Source: Bryobacterales bacterium
GTDB lineage: Bacteria; Acidobacteriota; Terriglobia; Bryobacterales; Bryobacteraceae
Reading direction: 5' to 3'
NCBI GenBank assembly: GCA_003167495.1
Contig: PMSX01000069.1
Span: forward strand, 1 to 44,442
Length of the DNA stretch: 44,442 nt
Shown here: positions 14,095 to 22,172 of the stretch, one piece after another
Numbering within the stretch: the first letter of the stretch is position 1
How the letters are laid out: every line of letters begins with the position of its first letter
The notes under the pieces: model-generated
Told to the model about the DNA's origin: nothing
The model's input: the letters and a program-made list of their open reading frames with translations, nothing else
The model's database searches: none
Translations under genes and position numbers: made by a program

Positions 14095-16485
14095 TTGGGA
14101 CATCTAACCGAACGAACGTCTATTTTCGCGTGCGCCGTCGTTCTTTCGGCGGCCTGCGTCTTCGCTGCGGACGCTCCTCAGTCCAAACCCGCAAAGAGTG
14201 TCGCCGTCGATACCGCGGGGTTCGACGCGAATGTTAAACCCATTCTCAAGAACACCTGTTCCGCCTGCCACAACGCAACCCTGACTTCCGGCGGCGTCAA
14301 CCTTCTCCCCTATCTCGACGCCTCAACCCTTTCTGACGACCGCGCTTCTTGGGAAAAAATCTTGCAGAAGATCGAGTCCGGCGAAATGCCTCCCAAAGGA
14401 ATTCCCCGCCCCCCGCAAGCGAAAATCTCCGCTCTTGTCGATTTTCTTCACACTGAGTTTGACAAGGCCGACGCTGCCATCAAACCAGATCCGGGCCGCG
14501 TTACTGCCAAGCGCCTGAATCGCAACGAGTATCGCAACACCATTCGCGACCTTCTCGCTGTTGAATTCCGCGCCGAAAAAGATCTGCCAACTGACGATTC
14601 CGGTTACGGCTTCGATAACATCGGCGACGTTCTGAGTGTCTCTCCGATTTTAATGGAGGGTTATCTCAAAGCAGCCGAAACCATCGCCTCCCGGGCAATG
14701 GGTGCCGATCCGCTGCCCAAGAAACCCATTGAAAGCGCCTGCGACCTCAAGACCAGAACCCTCCGCCGCTTGGATTACAGCACTGTTGAAGCATCCCACC
14801 GGGTGGATTTCGACGGCGAATACACTGTCCGTTTCGGTTTTCCAGGTGAGCGCGCCGCCGATGCGAAGCCCGTCAAAATGGCTTTTTTTATGGACGGCCA
14901 GCTTCTTGACACCATTGATGTCGAAACCAAGCCTTCCAAGTTGGTTTACTTCAATCCATTCTCCGATGGTGAGATGCGCGTCTATCTGCCGGAAGGCGAC
15001 CACGTCTTCCGTGCTGCTTTTCTCAACGACGATTTTGTCAAAACTTTCACTAGCGATAAAGAAGCGTACAGCGACAAGAAGAACAAATATATAGGCTCCA
15101 TCACTTTTGTCGGTCCGTTCCCAGCCAAAGTCGAAAAGGCCAGCCGCAAAAAGATTCTCATCTGCGATCCAGCTACCGGGCAAAAGTGTGTAGAGCGCAT
15201 AGTCGGAAACCTCGCACACCACGCTTTTCGCCGGCCTGTAACAAACAAAGAAGTTGCGGCCTACATGAAATTTGTCGCCTTGGCCAAAGCACATGGTCAA
15301 TCAACCGAGCAAGGCATTCAACTCGCCCTGGAGGCGATGCTCGTGTCTCCCGATTTTCTATTTCGCATTGAGCGCGACCCCAACCCGGTCGATCCCGCGG
15401 GAGTTCATCGTCTCTCCGATACCGAACTCGCGACACGGCTGAGTTACTTCCTCTGGAGCTCCATGCCCGACGACGAGCTACTCAATTTGGCCGAAACGAA
15501 CAAACTCCACGAACCCGCTGTCCTCGACGCACAAGTCAAACGGATGATGACGGACAAAAAAGCCGCTGCCTTCGCCGAAAACTTCGCCGGTCAGTGGCTG
15601 GAAGTACGAAACCTTGACTCCATCACACCCGACCCCGACAAATTCCCTGAGTGGACTCCCGGACTGAAAGAAGACCTCCGTACAGAAACCAGGATGTTCT
15701 TTCAGTATGTGCTGAGTGAAAATCGGCCCATCTCTGAGATGATCAACGCCAAGTACACTTTCTTGAATGAATCGCTGGCGAAATTCTACGGCATTGACGG
15801 CGTCAAAGGACCGGACTTTCGCAAAGTAGATCTCACCACAGATCAGCGCGGCGGCATTCTCACCCAGGGCGCCGTTCTGGCTGTCTCCAGCTATCCGAAT
15901 CGCACATCGCCTACCATTCGCGGCAAGTATGTTCTCAGCAACGTGCTCGGCACGCCGCCTCCGCCTCCGCCGCCAGATGTCCCGGCGCTCGATGTTTCGA
16001 AAGTAGGCAGCGATATTTCTCTGCGCAAGCAATTGGAAGCTCATCGCTCAAATCCCGTCTGCGCTTCTTGCCACAGCAAAATGGATGTGCTTGGCTTCGG
16101 TTTGGAGAACTACAACGCTATCGGCAAGTGGCGCACGATGGATGGAAAATTTCCCGTTGACGTAGGCGGCACCATGCCAAATGGCAAATCATTCGAAACG
16201 GCGGCCGAAATGCGCGCCGTTCTTCAGGGAAATGATATGCCGCAAATCACCCGCTGTCTAACGGAAAAGGTCATGACATATGCCTTAGGGCGCGGCATGC
16301 AGACTTACGATAACCGGACCATCAATCAAATCACGAAAACCGTGGAAGCCGATGGTCAGCGCTTTCAGACTTTAATCTATGAAGTAGTGCGAAGCCTCCC
16401 GTTCCAATCGCGGCGCGGCGAACTCGTCACCACCCTTCATAAAGACAACAGCATCGCCACGACCAAGGAGATAGCCAGCAAGTGA
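14095..16485 (+). CDS. Secreted c-type cytochrome protein, DUF1587/1595/1592/1588/1585
   Basis: TTG 14095 is preferred because AAGGAG ends 5 nt before it; a GTG at 14089 lies inside that ribosome-binding site. A signal peptide ends near CVFAAD. The heme motif CSACH is at about residue 55, followed by the planctomycete-type cytochrome segment (GEMPPKG, FLHTEFDKAD). Then come the DUF1587 (RLNRNEYRNTIRDLL), DUF1595, DUF1592 (ELATRLSYFLWSSMPDDEL), DUF1588 (GGILTQGAVLAVSSYPNRTSPTIRG, with its characteristic run of prolines in GTPPPPPPP) and DUF1585 modules. A second CASCH motif is at about residue 656. The family occurs in Planctomycetes and Acidobacteria, always near DUF1552 proteins, and is thought to act in the periplasm in oxidative polymer or sugar metabolism; the exact reaction is unknown. 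It overlaps the next gene by 4 bp. Confidence 0.93.
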   Translation: MGHLTERTSIFACAVVLSAACVFAADAPQSKPAKSVAVDTAGFDANVKPILKNTCSACHNATLTSGGVNLLPYLDASTLSDDRASWEKILQKIESGEMPPKGIPRPPQAKISALVDFLHTEFDKADAAIKPDPGRVTAKRLNRNEYRNTIRDLLAVEFRAEKDLPTDDSGYGFDNIGDVLSVSPILMEGYLKAAETIASRAMGADPLPKKPIESACDLKTRTLRRLDYSTVEASHRVDFDGEYTVRFGFPGERAADAKPVKMAFFMDGQLLDTIDVETKPSKLVYFNPFSDGEMRVYLPEGDHVFRAAFLNDDFVKTFTSDKEAYSDKKNKYIGSITFVGPFPAKVEKASRKKILICDPATGQKCVERIVGNLAHHAFRRPVTNKEVAAYMKFVALAKAHGQSTEQGIQLALEAMLVSPDFLFRIERDPNPVDPAGVHRLSDTELATRLSYFLWSSMPDDELLNLAETNKLHEPAVLDAQVKRMMTDKKAAAFAENFAGQWLEVRNLDSITPDPDKFPEWTPGLKEDLRTETRMFFQYVLSENRPISEMINAKYTFLNESLAKFYGIDGVKGPDFRKVDLTTDQRGGILTQGAVLAVSSYPNRTSPTIRGKYVLSNVLGTPPPPPPPDVPALDVSKVGSDISLRKQLEAHRSNPVCASCHSKMDVLGFGLENYNAIGKWRTMDGKFPVDVGGTMPNGKSFETAAEMRAVLQGNDMPQITRCLTEKVMTYALGRGMQTYDNRTINQITKTVEADGQRFQTLIYEVVRSLPFQSRRGELVTTLHKDNSIATTKEIASK

Positions 16486-17828
16486 TTACCAGGAAAACTT
16501 TGCCAAGACGAACCTTTCTTAGAGGTATGGGCAGCGCAGCCGTCGCTCTTCCTTTCCTCGATGCTATGTCGCCTGCCTTCGCATCCAGCACCATACCTGG
16601 CGGCGCTCCTGTCCGCATGGCATTCTTCTACGTGCCTAACGGCATGGTTATGGACGGCTGGAATCCCACCTACGAAGGCAAATTTCAAGAGCTGCCGCGT
16701 GCCCTCAAGCCACTTGAGCCCTTCAAGGACGACATTCTTCAGATTGGCAACCTCACACACAACGCCGGCCGCGCCCTCCTTGATGGAGCCGGCGACCACG
16801 GCCGCTGCTGTGGTTCTTACCTCACCGGAGTACAGGTTAAAAAGTCACTCACTGAAATCAAGGGTAGTGTTTCCTTTGACCAGATCGTCGCCAATGAAAT
16901 AGGCAAGCAGACGCGTTTTCCCTCACTCGAACTAGGAATGGAAGACGCGCGTCAAGCGGGAGATTGCGACAGCGGCTATTCTTGCGCCTACACCAATAAC
17001 CTGGCATGGCGCGGCGAATCGCAGCCACTTCCTCCCATGCTTGATCCGCGCGCCCTCTTTGAACGCATGTTCGGTACAGGGCAGCCAATGACACCGCAAG
17101 AGCGTGCACGCCAATCCGTCTACCGCCGCAGTATTCTCGATTTCGTTACGGAAAGTACCCACAAACTCGAATCGTCGCTAGGTCCCACCGACCGCCGCAA
17201 ACTCGATGAATATCTCTCAGCCATCCGTCAGGTCGAACGCCAGATCGAGCGTGCTGAAAAGGATACGACTCCCATCGAGCCGGGTATGGACAAACCCTAT
17301 GGCATTCCCGCCGATTTTAGCGAACATTTCAAGCTCATGTCCGACATGATCGCCATCGCGTTCCAAGCTGACCAGACGCGTGTCATTACCTTCCTGATGA
17401 CTCGCGAAGGCACTTCCCGGCCTTATCGCGAACTCGATATTTCCGACGGCCATCATCCTCTCACACACCATCGCAACATACCTGAGTTGATGGAGAAAGT
17501 TCGCAAAATTAACGAGTATCACGTGCGCCAATTCGCCGGCTTCATTGAGAAGATGAAAGCCACGAAAGAAGGCGACGGCACTCTGCTCGATAATTCCATG
17601 ATCGTCTACGGGGCCGGTCTCTCAGACGGGAACTCTCACCTTCACGAAGATCTCCCAACGCTCATCGCCGGCCGCGGCGGCAGCTACATCAAGACGGGAC
17701 GCCGCATGGTCGTGCGCCGCGAAACGCCTATGTGCAACCTGTTCCTGACTATGATGGACCGCATGGGCGTTCATATGGACAAATTTGGCGATTCCACAGG
17801 CCGGCTTCAAGGCCTGGATCTAGGCTAG
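16482..17828 (+). CDS. Tat-exported DUF1552 protein
   Basis: The start is GTG in the GTGA overlapping the stop of the previous gene. The N-terminus has a twin-arginine signal (PRRTFLRG, then a hydrophobic stretch to about AFAS), so it is exported folded. The body matches DUF1552: MAFFYVPNGM near residue 45, DHGRCCGSYLTG at about 105 and the family's HXXSHH-type motif as HHPLTHH at 324-330. The C-terminal part (MIVYGAGLSDGNSHLHEDLP) resembles sulfatase/alkaline-phosphatase-like folds. The partner DUF1592 protein is always nearby in this family, so the two probably work as one periplasmic system. Function is not established. Confidence 0.93.
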   Translation: MITRKTLPRRTFLRGMGSAAVALPFLDAMSPAFASSTIPGGAPVRMAFFYVPNGMVMDGWNPTYEGKFQELPRALKPLEPFKDDILQIGNLTHNAGRALLDGAGDHGRCCGSYLTGVQVKKSLTEIKGSVSFDQIVANEIGKQTRFPSLELGMEDARQAGDCDSGYSCAYTNNLAWRGESQPLPPMLDPRALFERMFGTGQPMTPQERARQSVYRRSILDFVTESTHKLESSLGPTDRRKLDEYLSAIRQVERQIERAEKDTTPIEPGMDKPYGIPADFSEHFKLMSDMIAIAFQADQTRVITFLMTREGTSRPYRELDISDGHHPLTHHRNIPELMEKVRKINEYHVRQFAGFIEKMKATKEGDGTLLDNSMIVYGAGLSDGNSHLHEDLPTLIAGRGGSYIKTGRRMVVRRETPMCNLFLTMMDRMGVHMDKFGDSTGRLQGLDLG

Positions 17829-17832
17829 CGCC

Positions 17833-18849
17833 GTGCAGTTCGCTAAGGGCAAGCCATCGGCAGGCGCGTTTTTCGACAGTGACTTCTCCACTATCGATAG
17901 CGTTCTTGCCACGGCCATTCTCTTCGGCCTGCAAGGCAAGAACGATTGCCGTGTCGCCATTGTCAGTATGAGTCGGCCGAATCTGGCCGTCGCTGGCTTC
18001 GCTGATGCCGTCGAAAGGTTTTATCGGGGGCCTGCCGGGAATTTCTCCCAGGTTCCTCCCATTGGGATGCGGACCGAAGGTCCAGCGGGAGGGACTTCCC
18101 CAGCCTTCACTGTTCCGTTCCAAAAGAAGAATCCCGACGGAACGCCTGTATACAAAAATCAAGTCAAAAGTGTGATCGATACGGGAGATCCTTGCACCCT
18201 CCTGCGCAATTATCTGGAAGCCCAATACGATCAAAACGCCTTCTTCGTTCTCGGCGGTCCGGCATCAAATCTAACTGAAGCCTTAGACTTCCCCGGGATC
18301 CCCGATCTCATCGCGGCAAAAATCAAATACCTTGTCGTCTCCGCTGGATCTTTTCCCAAAGGTCCTCCCGACACTCGCATTACGGCGGATATCGCCGCCG
18401 CACGAAGAGTCTTCGCGGAGTGGCCCACACCTGTCGTGGCCTGTGGACGTGAGGTGGGAGCAGATCTCCCATTTCCCGGCGCAAGCATCGACAAGGAGTT
18501 CGCCGAGGCCGTGAAAGACAACCCCATCGCTGACGCATACCGCGCTTATCAAACCATGCCCTATAACGCGCCCTCGTGGGACTTGGCTGCCGCCCTCTAC
18601 GCGGGACGGCCCAAAGAGGGTTACTTCAAACTGTCGGATCCCGGCACCATCTCTATTCATGACGATGGCCGCACTTCGTTCCTCGCGTCAGATAAAGGCA
18701 AGCATCAATATCTGATTCTCGATCCAGCGCAAAAGGATCGAATCCTGAAGACCTATGTGGAACTCACCAGCGCCAAACCCGTGCCCCCTCGCCGCCGCCC
18801 GGACGCTGCCGTCGATGCGCAGCAGCCAGACCAGCAGAAACCTAAGTAA
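17833..18849 (+). CDS. Nucleoside-hydrolase-like protein
   Basis: A 338-residue protein resembling inosine-uridine nucleoside hydrolases. The N-terminal calcium-binding motif appears as DSDFSTIDSVLA (residues 15-26), one residue longer than the family's DxDxGxDDALA and with the last Asp replaced by Ser. Other family-like blocks are FFVLGGPASNLTEAL at about 137 and SWDLAAALYAG near 250, in the position of the C-terminal Asp motif. The C-terminus is a proline- and glutamine-rich tail. No signal peptide is obvious. It begins 4 bp after the DUF1552 gene and abuts the GH39 gene, so it is in the same operon. A ribohydrolase role is uncertain because of the altered motif. The start is GTG 17833. Confidence 0.75.
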   Translation: MQFAKGKPSAGAFFDSDFSTIDSVLATAILFGLQGKNDCRVAIVSMSRPNLAVAGFADAVERFYRGPAGNFSQVPPIGMRTEGPAGGTSPAFTVPFQKKNPDGTPVYKNQVKSVIDTGDPCTLLRNYLEAQYDQNAFFVLGGPASNLTEALDFPGIPDLIAAKIKYLVVSAGSFPKGPPDTRITADIAAARRVFAEWPTPVVACGREVGADLPFPGASIDKEFAEAVKDNPIADAYRAYQTMPYNAPSWDLAAALYAGRPKEGYFKLSDPGTISIHDDGRTSFLASDKGKHQYLILDPAQKDRILKTYVELTSAKPVPPRRRPDAAVDAQQPDQQKPK

Positions 18850-20520
18850 ATGCGAACCGCTCTTTTGTTAGCTGTCGCCTCGTGCGCGTTGGCTCAACAT
18901 TCAGTCGCCATCCACGTCGACGCCGCTAAATCACTCGGTCCGTACCACCCAATCTACGCTTACTTTGGCTACGACGAACCGAACTATACATACACGGCGA
19001 ACGGCAAGAAGCTTATTCGCGAACTAGCGGCACTCAGCGGCACACCTGTCTACATTCGCACTCATTTCATGCTCGCCTCGGGAGATGGCACACCGGGTCT
19101 GAAATGGGGCTCTACCAATGCCTATACGGAAGATTCTTCTGGCAAACCAGTTTACGACTGGACCATCGTCGACCGCATCTTGAGCACCTATCTCGACGCC
19201 GGCGCGAAACCCTTCGTCGAAATCGGCTTTATGCCGCAAGCGCTTTCCACCAAACCCGATCCCTATCACCCAACCTGGGTGCCTGGCGCAAAAAACGATC
19301 AGTACAGCATTGGTTGGACCTATCCGCCAAAAGACTACGAAAAATGGCGCTCGCTCGTTAACGAGTGGGTTAAACATGTCGTCGCCAAATGGGGAAAGAC
19401 GGAAGTTGAGACGTGGTATTGGGAGGTTTGGAACGAACCAGACATCAGCTACTGGCACGGCACTCCGGAAGAGTACGACAAGCTGTATGATTACGCGGCA
19501 GATGGTGTGAAGCGCGCCCTTCCCTCGGCCAGAGTGGGAGGTCCAGCCACTACCGGTCCTTCCGGTGAACATGCTGCGGCATTCTTGCAGCAGTTTCTGG
19601 AACACTGTGTCGGAGGTAAGAACTACGCCACGGGCGCAACGGGAGCACCTATTGATTTCATCACCTATCACGCCAAGGGCCGGCCCGAAAATGCCGGGTC
19701 GCACATTCGCATGGGGATCGCTAAGGAAGTGTCGGACGTGCGGCGTGGTTTTGAAATCGTTCATTCCTTCCCCGCTCTCAAGAACCTGCCCATCGTTCTC
19801 AGTGAAGCCGACCCCGAAGGTTGTGCCGCGTGTTCTTCGCGCGTTTATCCGCAAAACGCTTACCGCAACGGAACGCTCTATCCCGCATACACGGCCCTCA
19901 TGTTGAAAAATATTTTAGACTTGGCTGATAACCAGAAAACAAATATCGCCGGCATGTTGACTTGGGCCTTCGAATTCGAAAATCAACCCTATTTCGACGG
20001 TTTTCGCACGCTAGCCACTAATGGCATCGACAAACCGGTACTGAACGTTTTCCGTATGGCTGGACTCATGCAAGGCGACCGCGTCGCAGTCGAAAGTTCC
20101 TCCCATTTGCCGCTGGAAACCATTGCCAGCCAGGGTGTCCGCGGCGGCACTATAGACGTTGACGCATTTGCTGCCCGTTCGGCGCACAAAGTCTCTGTCA
20201 TGGTTTGGAACTATCAAGACGAAGACGTACCCGGCGACGATTCGCAAATCGAGCTACACATCGCCGGCATCCCTCGAACCTCCCAACGTGTCTTGGTTCA
20301 TCACTACCGCATCGATCAGACTCACAGCAACGCCTACACTGTTTGGAAAGACCTTGGCTCTCCCGCGGCGCCCACCGCCGAGCAATACGCCAAGCTGGAA
20401 TCCTCCGGACAACTCCAACTCATAGGTTCCCCGTATTGGAACGAATTACAAGACGGTGCCGCCCTACTCCACTTCACTCTCCCGTTGCAAGCCATCTCCT
20501 TAGTGGAACTGAGCTGGTAG
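18850..20520 (+). CDS. Secreted GH39-like beta-xylosidase/glycosidase
   Basis: ATG directly follows the upstream stop codon. A signal peptide ends near ALAQ (residue 16). The catalytic (beta/alpha)8 barrel has the general acid/base in WEVWNEPD (E196) and the probable nucleophile in IVLSEADPEG (E319), as in family 39 glycosidases; VGGPATTG and FITYHAKG are further family blocks. The C-terminal beta-rich part starts near residue 400. GH39 enzymes release xylose, iduronate or related sugars from polymers in the periplasm or outside. Operon position suggests it supplies the sugar that the DUF1592/DUF1552 system acts on. At 556 residues it is normal for the family. Confidence 0.88.
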   Translation: MRTALLLAVASCALAQHSVAIHVDAAKSLGPYHPIYAYFGYDEPNYTYTANGKKLIRELAALSGTPVYIRTHFMLASGDGTPGLKWGSTNAYTEDSSGKPVYDWTIVDRILSTYLDAGAKPFVEIGFMPQALSTKPDPYHPTWVPGAKNDQYSIGWTYPPKDYEKWRSLVNEWVKHVVAKWGKTEVETWYWEVWNEPDISYWHGTPEEYDKLYDYAADGVKRALPSARVGGPATTGPSGEHAAAFLQQFLEHCVGGKNYATGATGAPIDFITYHAKGRPENAGSHIRMGIAKEVSDVRRGFEIVHSFPALKNLPIVLSEADPEGCAACSSRVYPQNAYRNGTLYPAYTALMLKNILDLADNQKTNIAGMLTWAFEFENQPYFDGFRTLATNGIDKPVLNVFRMAGLMQGDRVAVESSSHLPLETIASQGVRGGTIDVDAFAARSAHKVSVMVWNYQDEDVPGDDSQIELHIAGIPRTSQRVLVHHYRIDQTHSNAYTVWKDLGSPAAPTAEQYAKLESSGQLQLIGSPYWNELQDGAALLHFTLPLQAISLVELSW

Positions 20521-20536
20521 AGATACTGGAGCTGAC

Positions 20537-21484
20537 ATGCCCTCACCTTTCACTCGACTCCTGAAATACCTGGGCATAGCTCTGCTCATCTCCTGCTCGG
20601 CGCTCTCTGACAAACTCCCATCGCGGCCACGCATCACGGGCCTTGCCCACATTGCCATCTACGCCCACGATTTTGAGAAATCGCGCGCATTCTATCGTGA
20701 TTTTCTGGGCTTTACCGAGCCGTATTCGCTAAACAATCCCGATGGCTCGCCTTCCATGACGTTTTTCAAAATCAACGAACGCCAATACATAGAGTTATTT
20801 CCAGAACGGCAAGCCGGCAGCGACAGATTGAGCCACATCTCATTCGAAACAGATGATATTGAAGCACTCCGATTCTACCTTGCGTCCAAAGGCGTAAAAG
20901 TGCCAAACGCAGCTGGCCGCGGCAGAATTGGGAATCTCAGCTTCAACATCACAGATCCCGCAGGCCACACTCTGGAAATGCTTCAGTACATGCCCGATGG
21001 CTGGACAGTTCGCGAACAAGGAAAAGCTCTTGGCGCCGTCCGCATCTCCGAACACATGATGCATGCCGGCATCATCGTCACAGACCTGACGGCCGAATAT
21101 CAGTTCTACACCGATATTCTAGGTTTCAAGGAGACATGGCGCGGCAGCAAGTCCGGCACCGAACTCTCGTGGGTGAATCTAAAAGTTCCCGACGGCGATG
21201 ACTACGTTGAGTTCATGTTATACAAGGATCAACCCGCGCCCGCTCAGCGCGGAAGCGCCCATCACCTGTGTCTGCAAGTTCCCAATATCGAGACAAGTGT
21301 TGCGGCCTTGAAGTCAAAGCCTTCCGAAATGTACGTGCGGCCTATTGAGGTTCGGTTGGGAGTGAACCGAAAACGTCAGGCCAATCTCTTCGACCCAGAT
21401 GGCACTCGGACGGAACTCATGGAACCCGGCACAATTGACGGCAAAGTGACCCCTTCTTCAACCGCGCCCCCGCCCAAGCACTAA
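20537..21484 (+). CDS. VOC (glyoxalase-fold) lipoprotein with two domains
   Basis: The N-terminus is a hydrophobic segment ending in LISC (residues 17-20), which fits a lipobox. Two VOC modules follow: the first at about 35-150 (GLAHIAIYAHDFEKSRAFYRD, then ITDPAGHTLEML) and the second at about 175-305 (HAGIIVTDLTAEYQFYTDILGF, then FDPDGTRTELMEP). Metal-ligand-type His and Glu residues sit at the usual strand positions. VOC proteins include dioxygenases, isomerases and lyases; no specific reaction can be read off. It lies 16 bp after GH39 in the same operon. Confidence 0.82.
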   Translation: MPSPFTRLLKYLGIALLISCSALSDKLPSRPRITGLAHIAIYAHDFEKSRAFYRDFLGFTEPYSLNNPDGSPSMTFFKINERQYIELFPERQAGSDRLSHISFETDDIEALRFYLASKGVKVPNAAGRGRIGNLSFNITDPAGHTLEMLQYMPDGWTVREQGKALGAVRISEHMMHAGIIVTDLTAEYQFYTDILGFKETWRGSKSGTELSWVNLKVPDGDDYVEFMLYKDQPAPAQRGSAHHLCLQVPNIETSVAALKSKPSEMYVRPIEVRLGVNRKRQANLFDPDGTRTELMEPGTIDGKVTPSSTAPPPKH

Positions 21485-21563
21485 AGAGTTGCAAATCTCG
21501 GCTATGTCTGCTACAAAGATCAAGTGGCGGTCATAACAATTAACGCCACCAAGGAGTAGTAAC

Positions 21564-21941
21564 GTGAGTGACACATTAGAAGTCGGAAAGAAATTGGTGG
21601 AACTTTGCCGCCAAGGCAAGATTATGGAAGCCGTCGAAACGCTGTACAGTCCCGACATAGTTAGCATCGAGGCAGTCAGTAGTCCGAGCATGCCGGCCAG
21701 GATGGAAGGCATCGCGGCGATTAAGGGCAAGTCAACCTGGTGGGAGGAGAACCATGAGGTGCATAGTGCAGAAGCGGAAGGGCCGTTCCCGCATGGGGAT
21801 CGCTTCATCGTCCGTTTCAAATACGATGTCACCGCCAAAGCGGGTCCCATGGCCGGCAAGCGTATCCTTTTGGACGAAGCTGCGCTGTACACGGTTAAGG
21901 ATGGCAAAGTGGTCCACGAAGAATTCTTCTACAACATGTAA
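21564..21941 (+). CDS. SnoaL/NTF2-like fold protein
   Basis: A 125-residue protein starting at GTG with AAGGAG 7 nt upstream. The pattern of an N-terminal helix (LEVGKKLVELCRQGKIMEAVETLYSPDIVSIEA) followed by curved strands ending VVHEEFFYNM fits the SnoaL-like polyketide-cyclase/NTF2 superfamily. Such small proteins bind or isomerise hydrophobic ligands; the substrate is unknown. It lies 79 bp after the VOC gene and may be transcribed separately. Confidence 0.75.
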   Translation: MSDTLEVGKKLVELCRQGKIMEAVETLYSPDIVSIEAVSSPSMPARMEGIAAIKGKSTWWEENHEVHSAEAEGPFPHGDRFIVRFKYDVTAKAGPMAGKRILLDEAALYTVKDGKVVHEEFFYNM

Positions 21942-22070
21942 TTTTTTGGGGCGGGACCGCTCACCGCGCTCTCGCCCCACAGCCACGCCGCCGGACTCAC
22001 GGCGATCTTTCGTCTTTCTTAGCTTCTATGTTCTTAGCTCCTATATTCCGGCCCGGGCTGGCGCTTAGGG

Positions 22071-22085
22071 CGGATCGTCGATCCG
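22071..22085. other. Perfect 7-bp inverted repeat cggatcg-t-cgatccg
   Basis: It lies in the 21942-22172 gap, which otherwise holds a T/C-rich stretch and no gene. The one-base loop makes it a poor RNA hairpin, so a protein-binding site upstream of the MutS-like gene is more likely than a terminator. Confidence 0.35.
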
Positions 22086-22172
22086 TTCGGCTACCATTGG
22101 GAAATTGGTAAGCCCCATCCACAAGGCACTTAATCGCTTACTCCCACGCTCCTCGGCTATGCTAGGCCTTTG

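Noticed and set aside
21950..21976. GGGGCG...CGCCCC hairpin as terminator
   Set aside because: The T-run lies before, not after, the hairpin on the coding strand, and on the other strand it is an A-run.
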